DNA of 28,383 nucleotides, taken from Candidatus Rifleibacteriota bacterium. GTDB taxonomy: Bacteria; Riflebacteria; Ozemobacteria; Ozemobacterales; Ozemobacteraceae. The notes beneath the pieces are model-generated. The model did no database searches, was not told the DNA's origin, and saw only the letters and a program-made list of their open reading frames with translations. A program made the position numbers and the translations under genes. This document shows, piece by piece, positions 14,927 to 23,031 of this stretch. The DNA is taken from contig JAKJFO010000033.1 in assembly GCA_022704885.1 (NCBI GenBank), positions 1 to 28,383 on the forward strand, in the 5' to 3' direction. How positions within the stretch are numbered: position 1 is the first letter of the stretch; each line of letters begins with the position of its first letter.

Positions 14927-17900
14927 ACATAATCGAAACGGTCATCAGAAGGCCTGCCTGGTCGATCGCTTTCTGGCTGCTGGTCGCCTCGCTCGGAGTC
15001 ATTTCATGGTTCATGATGCCGGTAGATCTCTTTCCTGATACGGTGTCACCACAGATCGTCGCGATGACGGTCGTGCCGGGTGCCTCGGCCGAAGACGTCA
15101 ATCGCCGCGTCACCACCTTGATCGACCGTGAGCTCAGAGGCTTGACCGGCATCAAAAACGTTGTTTCGACCTCTCGTGACGAGGTGTCTTCGGTCAACGC
15201 CCATTTCGACTATGGTGTCGACATGGCTGCCGCGATGACAGATGTAATAAATGCGGTTAACCGGGTTTCCCGTCGCTTTCCTGCCGGTACCCAGACTTCA
15301 CAGTTTTTCAGAATCACCGACGCCAACCGCCCGGTTTTGACGCTGGCTCTTTCGCCGAAAGCCTCGTCTTCTCTAGATCTCAAGGCGATCAGGTTGCTGG
15401 CGGAAAATGACATCAAGGAAGAACTGCTGCGTCTGCCGGGAGTCGGCAAAGTAGACGTGTTCGGCGCCAATCAACCGGAAGTGCTGGTGCGGCTGGATAT
15501 CGAAAAACTTCGCCAGTTCAGGTTGAGTCCGGTTCAGGTATTGCAGGTGATCGGCGCGCAAAACCTTTCGTTGCCGGGTGGTTATCTCGAAATCGGCGGG
15601 CGTGAGTCTCTGGTCAAGACGCTCAACGAGGCCCGAACGCCGCAGGAACTCATGGATATGCCAATGCGGGTGCAACAGGGCGGCATAATCAAACTGGGTG
15701 ATATCGCTTCGGTAACTCTTGGTGTCAGCACGCCGCGCAGCATTTATCATGGCAATGGCCGGCCTGCCATCGCCCTGAACATACTCAAACCTGAAGATGG
15801 CTATGCGGTTGGCGCTCTTGCCAGTGTTAAAGGGCATCTTCCGGTACTGCAGAAACGTTATGCAGAAATTGACTTTGCGATAACCACAGATCAGGAACCT
15901 ATTATTTCGATCAACGTTGCCGGCATGAAAGACGCACTCTTTTCGGCCGTCTGGCTGACCATGCTGATCGTGCTGATCTTTTTGCAGAACCTGCGGGCAG
16001 CGGTTGTTGTAGGGGTTTCTATTCCATTGTCATTTCTGACGGCCTTTGCATTCCTGTATTTTACGCCGTTCACCGTCAACATGGTTACGCTGACCGGTCT
16101 CATCATTGCGGTAGGTATGGTTGTCGATGCCGCCATCGTCGTTGTCGAGAACTCCATGCGCCATCTCGAAGCTGAGAAACACAGTTTTGCCGCTCTGGTT
16201 AAGGGTGTTAACGAAGTGATATTTTCGATCTGGGGAGGTATGCTGACAACCATAGTCGTGATGATACCCATAATGTTCGTGGGCGGTTATGCACAACAGG
16301 TTTTGCGCCCGCTGAGCATGACGATCACCGCGACTCTCGTAGGTTCGTTCATCGCTGCTGTAACGGTCGTGCCTCTGTTGTTACGTAAAATGGCGGTTGC
16401 CGAAAGTGAAGCCGATATCGCGAGGTTTACGGCCGATGAAGAGAACGGTCTGATACGACGATTCTATCGCCTTGTCGACCGTTTTCTCGAATTCATCACC
16501 AATATCTATCTCAAATTGCTGCGGCTGGGATTGTGGCTGAGATGGCCGCTGGTCATCGCTGCGCTGATTCTTCTGCTGGTGACGGCGCGTACTGTATTGC
16601 CGCTTATTGGCAGAGAACTCATGCCGCGCATGGATACCGGCATGGTCACGATCAAGGCTGACCTGCCGCCATCTACCGGGGTTGCAGGCGTAGAAGCGGT
16701 TATCAACCGGATGCAACAGATAATCATGCGCAGCCCACATGTACTCAATATTTCGACGGTTGCCGGTTCAGAGCCTGGTCAGGTAAGCTTTGGAGCAGGT
16801 GGTCAGCTTTTGCAGCAGCTCGATATGCAGGTGCGGCTGACAACACGTGACAGGAGAGAGCAGACCATCTGGCAGATAATGGGTGAATGGCGCGAAGAAT
16901 TTGCAAAAATTCCTGAACTGATAAACTACTCGGTATCTGAGTTCGGTGCTACGCCTATGGCCACCACCAGAGCGCCGATAGATGTAATGATCTCCGGCAG
17001 AGACCCTGATGTTCTCTTTCATATCGCCAACGATATGGAAAACCGCCTGAGTCGAATCGATGGGCTCAGCGATCTGCGACTGAACTGGAGCAAAAGCAAG
17101 CCTGAGACTCACTTTATGCCCGATCTCAGTTTGACCGGCCGCTACCAGCTCTCTCCACAGGTCATCGGTGAATTTCTCGGTCTGACGCTGACCGGGCGCT
17201 CGCCGTCGGCACTCAAGATGCACGGTTTCGTCGATCTTGGGATCAGAGTTGAGATCGGCGCAGGCGGCCAGCGCTGGGATGAAGATATAACGCAGCTGGC
17301 TTTGCCGGGACAGTCTGGCGACCTGTTTATCGGTTCGCTCGGCGAGCAGCGAAATGTGCTGCAGCCGACGCTGGTCGCCCGCGAGAACCTCAATGAGACC
17401 ATAGACATTCTCGGAATCAATTCGATAAGGCCGCTTTCGGCGGTTGCCGACGATGTCAACAAGGTTCTTGGTGAAGTCGAGCTGCCGGCCGGTTACAGTG
17501 CCAGGCTTACAGGCACGATGTCAGATATGGCTGATACCGGATTGCGACTGGCCAAAGCATTGCTGTTCGCATTCGTTTTTCTTTATGTAGTGCTCTATCT
17601 GCTGTTCGAAAACTGGTGGCGGCCGTTTCTGGTCATGGCGGCGATACCGCTTTCGCTCATCGGCGCTTTCTGGGGACTGATTATTTTCGACAAACCGATG
17701 TGCATGCCAGCAATGATGGGCATAATTCTGCTCGGCGGTACGATCGTCAACAATGCCATCATTCTTATCGACTTTATCGACACCTCGATCGCAGCCGGCA
17801 TGCCACGGCATCAGGCTCTTTTTGAATCCGTCAAAACGCGTCTGCGGCCCATTGTTATTACTACTTTCTCGACGATTCTCGGCCTCATGCCACTTACTCT

Positions 17901-18036
17901 CGAAAACGCAGTCGGCCTCGAGCGCATGTCGCCTCTCGGCGTGGTCGCCTCTTTCGGCCTGCTGGCCGGAACTCTGATGACCATGGTCATGATACCGGTT
18001 CTTTATGATCTGCTTTGCCCGCAGAAATCTGAGTAA
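14923..18036 (+). CDS. RND-family inner-membrane efflux pump (AcrB/MexB-like)
   Basis: The 1037-residue length and two-fold arrangement match proton-driven RND pumps of the HAE/HME classes. The N-terminal MNIIETVIRRPAWSIAFWLL helix leads into MPVDLFPD, a typical RND opening. Two large periplasmic loops alternate with two bundles of membrane helices. The TM4 motif is GMVVDAAIVVVENS with Asp402; the next residue is Ala, whereas AcrB has Asp-Asp. The TM10-11 motif GGTIVNNAIILIDF is intact. ATG 14923 overlaps the adaptor stop (ATGA), with GAGG about 7 bases upstream. Substrates cannot be read from sequence; drugs, solvents or metals are possible, and the single-Asp pattern also occurs in metal exporters such as CusA. 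Confidence 0.95.
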   Translation: MNIIETVIRRPAWSIAFWLLVASLGVISWFMMPVDLFPDTVSPQIVAMTVVPGASAEDVNRRVTTLIDRELRGLTGIKNVVSTSRDEVSSVNAHFDYGVDMAAAMTDVINAVNRVSRRFPAGTQTSQFFRITDANRPVLTLALSPKASSSLDLKAIRLLAENDIKEELLRLPGVGKVDVFGANQPEVLVRLDIEKLRQFRLSPVQVLQVIGAQNLSLPGGYLEIGGRESLVKTLNEARTPQELMDMPMRVQQGGIIKLGDIASVTLGVSTPRSIYHGNGRPAIALNILKPEDGYAVGALASVKGHLPVLQKRYAEIDFAITTDQEPIISINVAGMKDALFSAVWLTMLIVLIFLQNLRAAVVVGVSIPLSFLTAFAFLYFTPFTVNMVTLTGLIIAVGMVVDAAIVVVENSMRHLEAEKHSFAALVKGVNEVIFSIWGGMLTTIVVMIPIMFVGGYAQQVLRPLSMTITATLVGSFIAAVTVVPLLLRKMAVAESEADIARFTADEENGLIRRFYRLVDRFLEFITNIYLKLLRLGLWLRWPLVIAALILLLVTARTVLPLIGRELMPRMDTGMVTIKADLPPSTGVAGVEAVINRMQQIIMRSPHVLNISTVAGSEPGQVSFGAGGQLLQQLDMQVRLTTRDRREQTIWQIMGEWREEFAKIPELINYSVSEFGATPMATTRAPIDVMISGRDPDVLFHIANDMENRLSRIDGLSDLRLNWSKSKPETHFMPDLSLTGRYQLSPQVIGEFLGLTLTGRSPSALKMHGFVDLGIRVEIGAGGQRWDEDITQLALPGQSGDLFIGSLGEQRNVLQPTLVARENLNETIDILGINSIRPLSAVADDVNKVLGEVELPAGYSARLTGTMSDMADTGLRLAKALLFAFVFLYVVLYLLFENWWRPFLVMAAIPLSLIGAFWGLIIFDKPMCMPAMMGIILLGGTIVNNAIILIDFIDTSIAAGMPRHQALFESVKTRLRPIVITTFSTILGLMPLTLENAVGLERMSPLGVVASFGLLAGTLMTMVMIPVLYDLLCPQKSE

Positions 18037-18067
18037 AATCAAGCTGTTTGCCTTTTCTGGTGCGGGT

Positions 18068-18096
18068 TTGACATTGTCGCTGCAGTCTGTTAGCAT
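18068..18096 (+). promoter_or_regulatory. Promoter of the cyclase-FHA gene
   Basis: TTGACA at 18068-18073 and TAGCAT at 18091-18096 are separated by 17 bases, about 75 bases upstream of the cyclase start. The -35 matches consensus and the -10 matches at four of six positions. It implies the cyclase is transcribed separately from the RND operon. Confidence 0.5.
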
Positions 18097-18170
18097 AATG
18101 ATTGAAGGCTGCAGACAGTCGTACATCAGAAGACCATAGAGGCAGCATAAATCAGTCTTTTTGAGGGATT

Positions 18171-19121
18171 ATGACCGAAGTATCGAAGTCACTGGCCATA
18201 ATGTTCGCTGATATTGCGCAGAGTACAAAGCTGTATGACAAAATCGGTAATACTGCCGCGCACGCGTTGATTTCTACCTGCATCGCAACCATGGCAAAAG
18301 TATGCAGTGCGCATGAGGGAACCGTTATCAAGACCATCGGCGATGAGATAATGTGTTCGTTTCCGTCGGCGCAGCATGCCGTAGATGCGGCTATGGCGAT
18401 GCAGGCGACAGTTGACGCAATTCCTGAGTCGGAGCTTGCGGGCTATTATGCTCCAGATATATATGTTGGCATAGATTACGGGCCGGTGATCGTTGAGAAT
18501 GCCGATGTTTTCGGCGATTCAGTCAATGTCGCCGCCCGCATGGTCAAACTGGCGAAGCGTCGTCAGATAATCACTACCCGCGAAGTAGTCGCTGCTCTTC
18601 CGGTCGGCTATGCAGAAAATTGCCGCTGTGTCGATAATGTCATGGTTAAGGGTAAAAGCGAGGAATTGCCGGTTTACGAGATTGTCTGGGAAAAGGAAAA
18701 GATCACCGTTGCACTGAAAGGTTCCGGCGAAGGCAAGTCATTGATCAGGCCGCGTTTAGAGCTTGTATTCAGCGAAAAGAAGTACGAAGTCAGCGAAGCG
18801 CAGCCGACTCTGACTATCGGTCGCCTTGATCACAATGATCTGGTGGTTGATGACAGCCGGGTATCACGTTTTCATGCCCGTATCGAATATCGCAAGGATA
18901 AGTTTTTCATTATCGATCAGAGCACCAATGGTACTTATGTGACGAACGAGTGTGGCACTACGGCCCTTTTGCAGCGTGACGAAATGCAGCTTGGTGATAA
19001 CGGTCTGATAGACCTGTGCAGCGAAAAGCCTTCTAAATCTTCACCGACAGCTGTTTTATACGGCACAAAGTATTACAGTACTTCAGGCCGGCAGGTTGCC
19101 GCACCTGCTCAGGAAGGCTGA
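18171..19121 (+). CDS. Class III adenylate/guanylate cyclase with C-terminal FHA domain
   Basis: The 316-residue soluble protein should make a cyclic nucleotide, most likely cAMP. In the catalytic domain (about 5-170) the two metal-binding Asp are D14 (MFADIAQST) and D58 (KTIGDEI). The base-recognition pair K54/D116 is of the adenylate-cyclase type, and N119 and R123 (FGDSVNVAARM) are the transition-state residues. An FHA domain (about 195-285) follows: LTIGRLDHND, SRVSRFHARI and STNGTYV, with G217, R218, S232, H235 and N253 in place. There is no membrane segment. The FHA part probably couples cyclase activity or location to a phosphothreonine partner. ATG 18171 has GAGGG about 4 bases upstream. 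The gene ends one base before the convergent 2H-like gene. Confidence 0.92.
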   Translation: MTEVSKSLAIMFADIAQSTKLYDKIGNTAAHALISTCIATMAKVCSAHEGTVIKTIGDEIMCSFPSAQHAVDAAMAMQATVDAIPESELAGYYAPDIYVGIDYGPVIVENADVFGDSVNVAARMVKLAKRRQIITTREVVAALPVGYAENCRCVDNVMVKGKSEELPVYEIVWEKEKITVALKGSGEGKSLIRPRLELVFSEKKYEVSEAQPTLTIGRLDHNDLVVDDSRVSRFHARIEYRKDKFFIIDQSTNGTYVTNECGTTALLQRDEMQLGDNGLIDLCSEKPSKSSPTAVLYGTKYYSTSGRQVAAPAQEG

Positions 19122-19122
19122 T

Positions 19123-19851
19123 TTATTCAGCTTTTTTGAGCGGAAAGATTTTCCAGGGTTCTTTGATCTGACCGTCGCGGTCAGCTATGCCGGCACCAAT
19201 GGCGACGATGCTGCCGCCGATCACTTTGGCAAAAGCGCTGTCAGCATGTTTTTTGTTGAACCTCTGCAGTTTTTCTGCGTCGCTTTTGGCGAGAAAGGTC
19301 AGGTGCGGGTTGAATTCGCTGTAAACGTTGGGGCTGCCATATTTTGAGATATACTCGACTTTGGTCGGAAATTCTTTGGCCCAGTCTGGTATGTAATCTG
19401 ACTTGGCGCGCATGGGAGCCAGCATCTCGACGATCGTATCAGAGAGTGTCTGCAGGTTGCGGTTACGCTCGATGTTCATAAAATACCAGTCGCCCGATGT
19501 GATCTCGAGACCGGTGCTGTTAACCGCGAATTCACGGGTATTGCTGGCCAGTTCTTCAATCATGCCAAGAACCTTGTCTTTGCTGCCTTCGGGATACTGA
19601 GTCATGTAAAGGGTGCAATGAACCTGATAGCCCAGCATCGGAAAGGCTTCGAGTCCTTCTTCTTCTTTCAATGCCTTTGCTGCATCGCTAAAAGCGCTCT
19701 CGATGTTCTGCGAAACCACGGCAAATACATTGATTTTTTCCTGCGGCGGAAACTTTTCCTTCTGTGCCGAAGCGATGACTGTTACTAAGACAAACAGCAG
19801 TAAAACTACTGCCAGCAATTTGGTCATGGCGAATTTTCCTGATAGTTTCAT
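19123..19851 (-). CDS. Exported 2H phosphoesterase / 2'-5' RNA ligase-like protein
   Basis: The 242-residue product has a clear signal peptide (residues 1-29, cleavage predicted after VIASA), so it acts outside the cytoplasm. The start at 19851 is chosen because AGGAG lies 9 bases upstream; a start at 19869 would put that site inside the gene. Two H-x-T motifs are spaced about 105 residues apart: YQVHCTLYM (H78, T80) and NPHLTFLA (H183, T185). This is the catalytic pattern of the 2H superfamily, which includes LigT-type cyclic phosphodiesterases, 2'-5' PDEs and viral nucleases of cyclic oligonucleotides. The family usually acts in the cytoplasm, so an exported member is odd. Its substrate is not known. 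It lies back to back with the 3' end of a cyclase gene. Confidence 0.72.
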   Translation of the reverse strand: MKLSGKFAMTKLLAVVLLLFVLVTVIASAQKEKFPPQEKINVFAVVSQNIESAFSDAAKALKEEEGLEAFPMLGYQVHCTLYMTQYPEGSKDKVLGMIEELASNTREFAVNSTGLEITSGDWYFMNIERNRNLQTLSDTIVEMLAPMRAKSDYIPDWAKEFPTKVEYISKYGSPNVYSEFNPHLTFLAKSDAEKLQRFNKKHADSAFAKVIGGSIVAIGAGIADRDGQIKEPWKIFPLKKAE

Positions 19852-19929
19852 AATTTTGCACTCCTGCATTTCGTTATTGCTAAATCTTCCTGCATTCGAC
19901 CGGCAAAGTCAAGTCTTGCGCTGTAAAAC

Positions 19930-22086
19930 TCATTTGCGGCGCTCGATCTTGCGGAAAAGTTTAACGATGGTTTTGCCAAGGTCGTCGAGGCGTTCGAAGT
20001 TTTCCATTATCGGTTCGAGAAAAGAGGGATTGCCAAGATCGGCTTCACTGTTGAAAGCGATGCCAAGCTGCATCGGGTAAACCAGAATGAAATTGTTGCG
20101 GTTGAAATACTTGTTGAGATACTGCGGGATTTTGGCCATATTAGCATTGTAAGACAGGTGCCCCCTGCGACTGAGAATTATCATCAGGCTGTCGTCAGGC
20201 TTAAAATCGCGTGACAGAATCAAAAAGTCATCCCATTCTGAAAACTCGATGAATTCAGCTTCGATCGGAAAGCGCCGGTGAATTTCTCTGAGATATTCTA
20301 TTGTGCGTGGTGGCGCGTAAAAAACCAGTTTTGAACCGGTATTGCGGCCGATGTTCCAGACCTTTGTCATCCAGAACGGAAATCCGATTTCGCGCTCAGC
20401 ATTCTCAGGCACGATGACGATATCGCGTTTGATCGTCGAAAGCGGCTGCACTGGTCGGTAAATCATGGTTGTCGTGTTGCATCGCGCGAGAATTCCTTCA
20501 GTAACATTGCCAAGAAAAGATTCAGAGATGTTTTTCTGATGATGCAGGCCAAGAATCAGGTCGGTGATCTTGTGCTGTTTGACAATGCCGGTTATGGCAT
20601 TAACTATGTTAAGGTCGTAGCGCAAAAGTCTTTTGAGTTTGGTGTCAGTTGCTGCTGCTGCCTTTTTGGCGAGCTCTAGAATTTTATTGGCATCGCGTTC
20701 GGCGATTTCATCGCTGCTGGTATGGTCGATAACGGTCAGGGCATAAAGACCGGCGGCATTGCTTTTCGATTTGACTGTAACGCTGAGATTGACCAGTTCT
20801 TCGGCGTTTTCCAGATAGCCGATCGGAATCAGTATGCGCTCTTCGGTTGTTGCCCGGCTCGACTTTTCTTCGAGATTCTCGTTGAGAGCTATGTTCTCGG
20901 CGCCTTTCTGGGCGGAAAATGATGCGATGGTGCAGGTGACCAGTATCATCAGAATAGTGCCGTTGAGAACACTCTCACTGAGCAGGCGAACGGGTTCGCC
21001 TGTCGGAGTCTGCCCGAGAACGACGTTATAGCCAACCAGAACCGCGGCGAGGGTGGCGGCGGCCTGCGCGTTACTGAGACCGAAGATCAGTCTGCGCTCG
21101 TCGATGCTGAAGCCAAAGGTTTTCTGGGTCAGCCAAGCTGCGAGATATTTAGCGGCAGTGGCGATTATGCACATGGTCAGCGCTACGTTGATCGTTTCCC
21201 AGTCCTTGAAGAAAGCCTGATAATTGATAAGCATGCCGACGCCGATCAGAAAAATCGGTATAAACAGGGCGTTTCCGACAAATTCGATACGGTTCATCAG
21301 TGCCGAAGTATGTGGTATCAGCCGATTAAGAGCCAGACCTGCGAGAAAAGCGCCGATGATCGGCTCGACGCCAGCCAGTTCGACCAGAAATGACGCAAGA
21401 AAGACCATTGCCAGCACAAAGTTGTACTGTGAAATGTGATTGTTGAAGCGCTTGAAAAACCAGCGTCCGATTACCGGAAAAAGCAGCATGATGACCAGTG
21501 CGATCAGAGCAAAGGACAGGCCCATTCTAAGCCAGAAACCTTCAGTGATATGACCGGTTTTGACGCCAACAACAGCAGCCAGAACAAGCAGGGCTAAGGT
21601 GTCGGTGATCATGGTGCCGCCAATGGCGACGGTTACCGCCCGGTTCTTGGCCACGCCTATGCTGCTGATGAGCGGGTAGGCAATCAGGGTGTGCGAGGCG
21701 AACATGCTGGCGAGCAAAACCGATGTTGCCAGGCCGAAGCCGAGATAATACACCCCGGCAAGAATACCCATGACCATTGGAATGGTGAATGTGTAAAGGC
21801 CGAAGATTACGCTGCGTCTGCTGTTCTTTTTGAATTCGGCGATATCGATCTCGAGACCGGCCATGAACATGATATAGAGCAGACCTACTGTACCGAAGAG
21901 CACGATTGCGCTGTCGCGTTGCATCAGGTTGAGTCCGTGTGGCCCGATAACAGCGCCGGCAATGATCATGCCGATCAGGTGCGGAATCTTGAGACGGTTG
22001 AGCAGAATCGGTGTCGCGAGGATTATGAAGAGAAGCAGTGAAAAGATCAATACCGGGTTGTGCAGCGGCAATGTCAGTTCACTCAT
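19930..22086 (-). CDS. CPA2 cation:proton antiporter (Kef/NhaS-like) with C-terminal Usp-like region
   Basis: The product is a 718-residue membrane antiporter exchanging Na+ or K+ for H+. Residues about 1-390 hold 11-13 hydrophobic segments with family signatures: RLKIPHLIGMIIAGAVIGPHG near the N-terminus, MFMAGLEID, and GAFLAGLALNRLIP. Residues about 415-555 resemble a universal stress protein fold, followed by a second soluble domain to 718. No TrkA-N/RCK NAD-binding domain is evident, so it differs from the classic KefB/KefC layout. Usp-fused antiporters are known in several phyla, and the soluble part is thought to sense nucleotides or stress. The start ATG 22086 has only a distant GAGG (about 12 bases upstream), so initiation may be weak. 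Confidence 0.9.
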   Translation of the reverse strand: MSELTLPLHNPVLIFSLLLFIILATPILLNRLKIPHLIGMIIAGAVIGPHGLNLMQRDSAIVLFGTVGLLYIMFMAGLEIDIAEFKKNSRRSVIFGLYTFTIPMVMGILAGVYYLGFGLATSVLLASMFASHTLIAYPLISSIGVAKNRAVTVAIGGTMITDTLALLVLAAVVGVKTGHITEGFWLRMGLSFALIALVIMLLFPVIGRWFFKRFNNHISQYNFVLAMVFLASFLVELAGVEPIIGAFLAGLALNRLIPHTSALMNRIEFVGNALFIPIFLIGVGMLINYQAFFKDWETINVALTMCIIATAAKYLAAWLTQKTFGFSIDERRLIFGLSNAQAAATLAAVLVGYNVVLGQTPTGEPVRLLSESVLNGTILMILVTCTIASFSAQKGAENIALNENLEEKSSRATTEERILIPIGYLENAEELVNLSVTVKSKSNAAGLYALTVIDHTSSDEIAERDANKILELAKKAAAATDTKLKRLLRYDLNIVNAITGIVKQHKITDLILGLHHQKNISESFLGNVTEGILARCNTTTMIYRPVQPLSTIKRDIVIVPENAEREIGFPFWMTKVWNIGRNTGSKLVFYAPPRTIEYLREIHRRFPIEAEFIEFSEWDDFLILSRDFKPDDSLMIILSRRGHLSYNANMAKIPQYLNKYFNRNNFILVYPMQLGIAFNSEADLGNPSFLEPIMENFERLDDLGKTIVKLFRKIERRK

Positions 22087-22170
22087 TAATAGTGTAATCC
22101 TCTAACTGGCAGAATATTCGTCAGATAACTACACTACCAGCATGAAACCGAATTTTCCAGTTTCAGCAGC

Positions 22171-22196
22171 AAAAAAAATGCTGCCTTGCGGCAGCA
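22171..22196 (-). terminator. Rho-independent terminator on the minus strand
   Basis: A 7-base perfect stem (22179-22185 with 22190-22196) closes a 4-base loop. Read on the minus strand it is TGCTGCC-GCAA-GGCAGCA followed by eight T. It lies about 25 bases beyond the stop of the exported protein gene at 22222, so it ends that transcript before the antiporter gene. Confidence 0.88.
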
Positions 22197-22221
22197 ATAT
22201 AAAAAGTTTTTGCAAAGTCTG

Positions 22222-22872
22222 TCATTCAGGTATGGCGATGACAACGCCGTTTTGTTCTTCGATTCTGAATCCGGCACTGACTTCAGGTGAATATCTGCCG
22301 TTGGCTTCGCTGACTTTTACAGCCCAGCGATAACGGTGATCTTTCTTCAGCCAGCCTTCATCAAAGCCGATATAACCGCTAAGGGTCGAGACTCTTTCCC
22401 AGACAGTTTTCTGCTCTGTCAGGTCGTAGAGTGAGATTGCCGCATATCTGGCCGGGGTTTTCCAGGTGAATATGGGCTTGAGAGTTGCGCCGACCGGCGA
22501 GAGCGCGAGTTCCGTCGGAGCCTGTGGAGCATTACCGGAGATAACATCGCCGATTTTCAGTTCGACTTTGAGATTACCGGCCATAGGCACATCGGGGTGC
22601 TTGGGCAGGCGCACTTTTACGTAATAAAAGGTAGGAGTGAAAAGTTCGCGTTCGATAACCAGCTTGCCCATGCGCAGATCGAGGTTGCGGGCGACGAAGA
22701 CCTTGCCCTGCATGGCTGCTTCTTCGGGCAGGTCGATGCGGTGTTCCCAGCTCTGGGGCTGCTCGCCGACTTTAAGCTGGTGGAAAAAATTCTTTTCGAC
22801 GGTCTGGGCCTGTGCTGTCAGACAGGTAACGGCAAAACAGAGGGCCAGAAACAGAACGAGTTTGCTTCGCAT
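22222..22872 (-). CDS. Exported protein with fibronectin-III-like C-terminal part, unknown function
   Basis: This 216-residue protein begins with a strong signal peptide (residues 1-22, MRSKLVLFLALCFAV then TAQAQ). The mature part has a beta-rich N-terminal region. A C-terminal segment (about residues 115-210) has the rhythm of a fibronectin-III or Ig fold: PTELALSPVGATLKPIFTWK, then YAAISLYD and HRYRWAVKVSEANG. It is likely a periplasmic or surface protein; I see no enzyme motif. AAGGAG lies about 8 bases upstream of ATG 22872, and a strong terminator follows its stop, so it is a single-gene transcript. An inverted repeat sits in its promoter region. Confidence 0.78.
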   Translation of the reverse strand: MRSKLVLFLALCFAVTCLTAQAQTVEKNFFHQLKVGEQPQSWEHRIDLPEEAAMQGKVFVARNLDLRMGKLVIERELFTPTFYYVKVRLPKHPDVPMAGNLKVELKIGDVISGNAPQAPTELALSPVGATLKPIFTWKTPARYAAISLYDLTEQKTVWERVSTLSGYIGFDEGWLKKDHRYRWAVKVSEANGRYSPEVSAGFRIEEQNGVVIAIPE

Positions 22873-22899
22873 GATTGTCTCTCCTTGATCCGGTGTCCT

Positions 22900-22923
22900 T
22901 TTATACTCTACGGTATGGTAGAG
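22900..22923 (-). promoter_or_regulatory. Putative promoter -10 with adjacent inverted repeat
   Basis: On the minus strand, TATAAA (22905-22900) lies about 30 bases upstream of the exported protein start. Immediately upstream of it is CTCTAC-N6-GTAGAG (22906-22923), a perfect 6-base-arm dyad in the spacer position of the promoter. The -35 is poor. A regulator bound here could activate or block transcription; none is assigned. Confidence 0.4.
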
Positions 22924-23031
22924 GACGTCGGCAAGGTACAGTTGTGCGACCGGGAAAAGCTGAACTGATGCCGCCTGCTCTGAATGCAGACTGTAGTCGT
23001 GTTACATGAAATATGCAGATTTTTATTTCTG

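Noticed and set aside
18074..18118. Hairpin between the two CTGCAG copies near the cyclase promoter
   Set aside because: The copies are direct repeats (CTGCAGTC and CTGCAGAC), and apart from the self-complementary CTGCAG core they do not form a long stem.
19862..19896. Direct repeat TCCTGCATT at 19862-19870 and 19888-19896 as a regulatory element
   Set aside because: One copy contains the ribosome binding site of the 2H-like gene and the other may be chance; only two copies of nine bases.
23010..23031. Terminator after the cyclase-RDD gene (GCAGA-N7-TCTGC on the minus strand)
   Set aside because: The stem is only 5 base pairs with a long AT loop and no real T tract.
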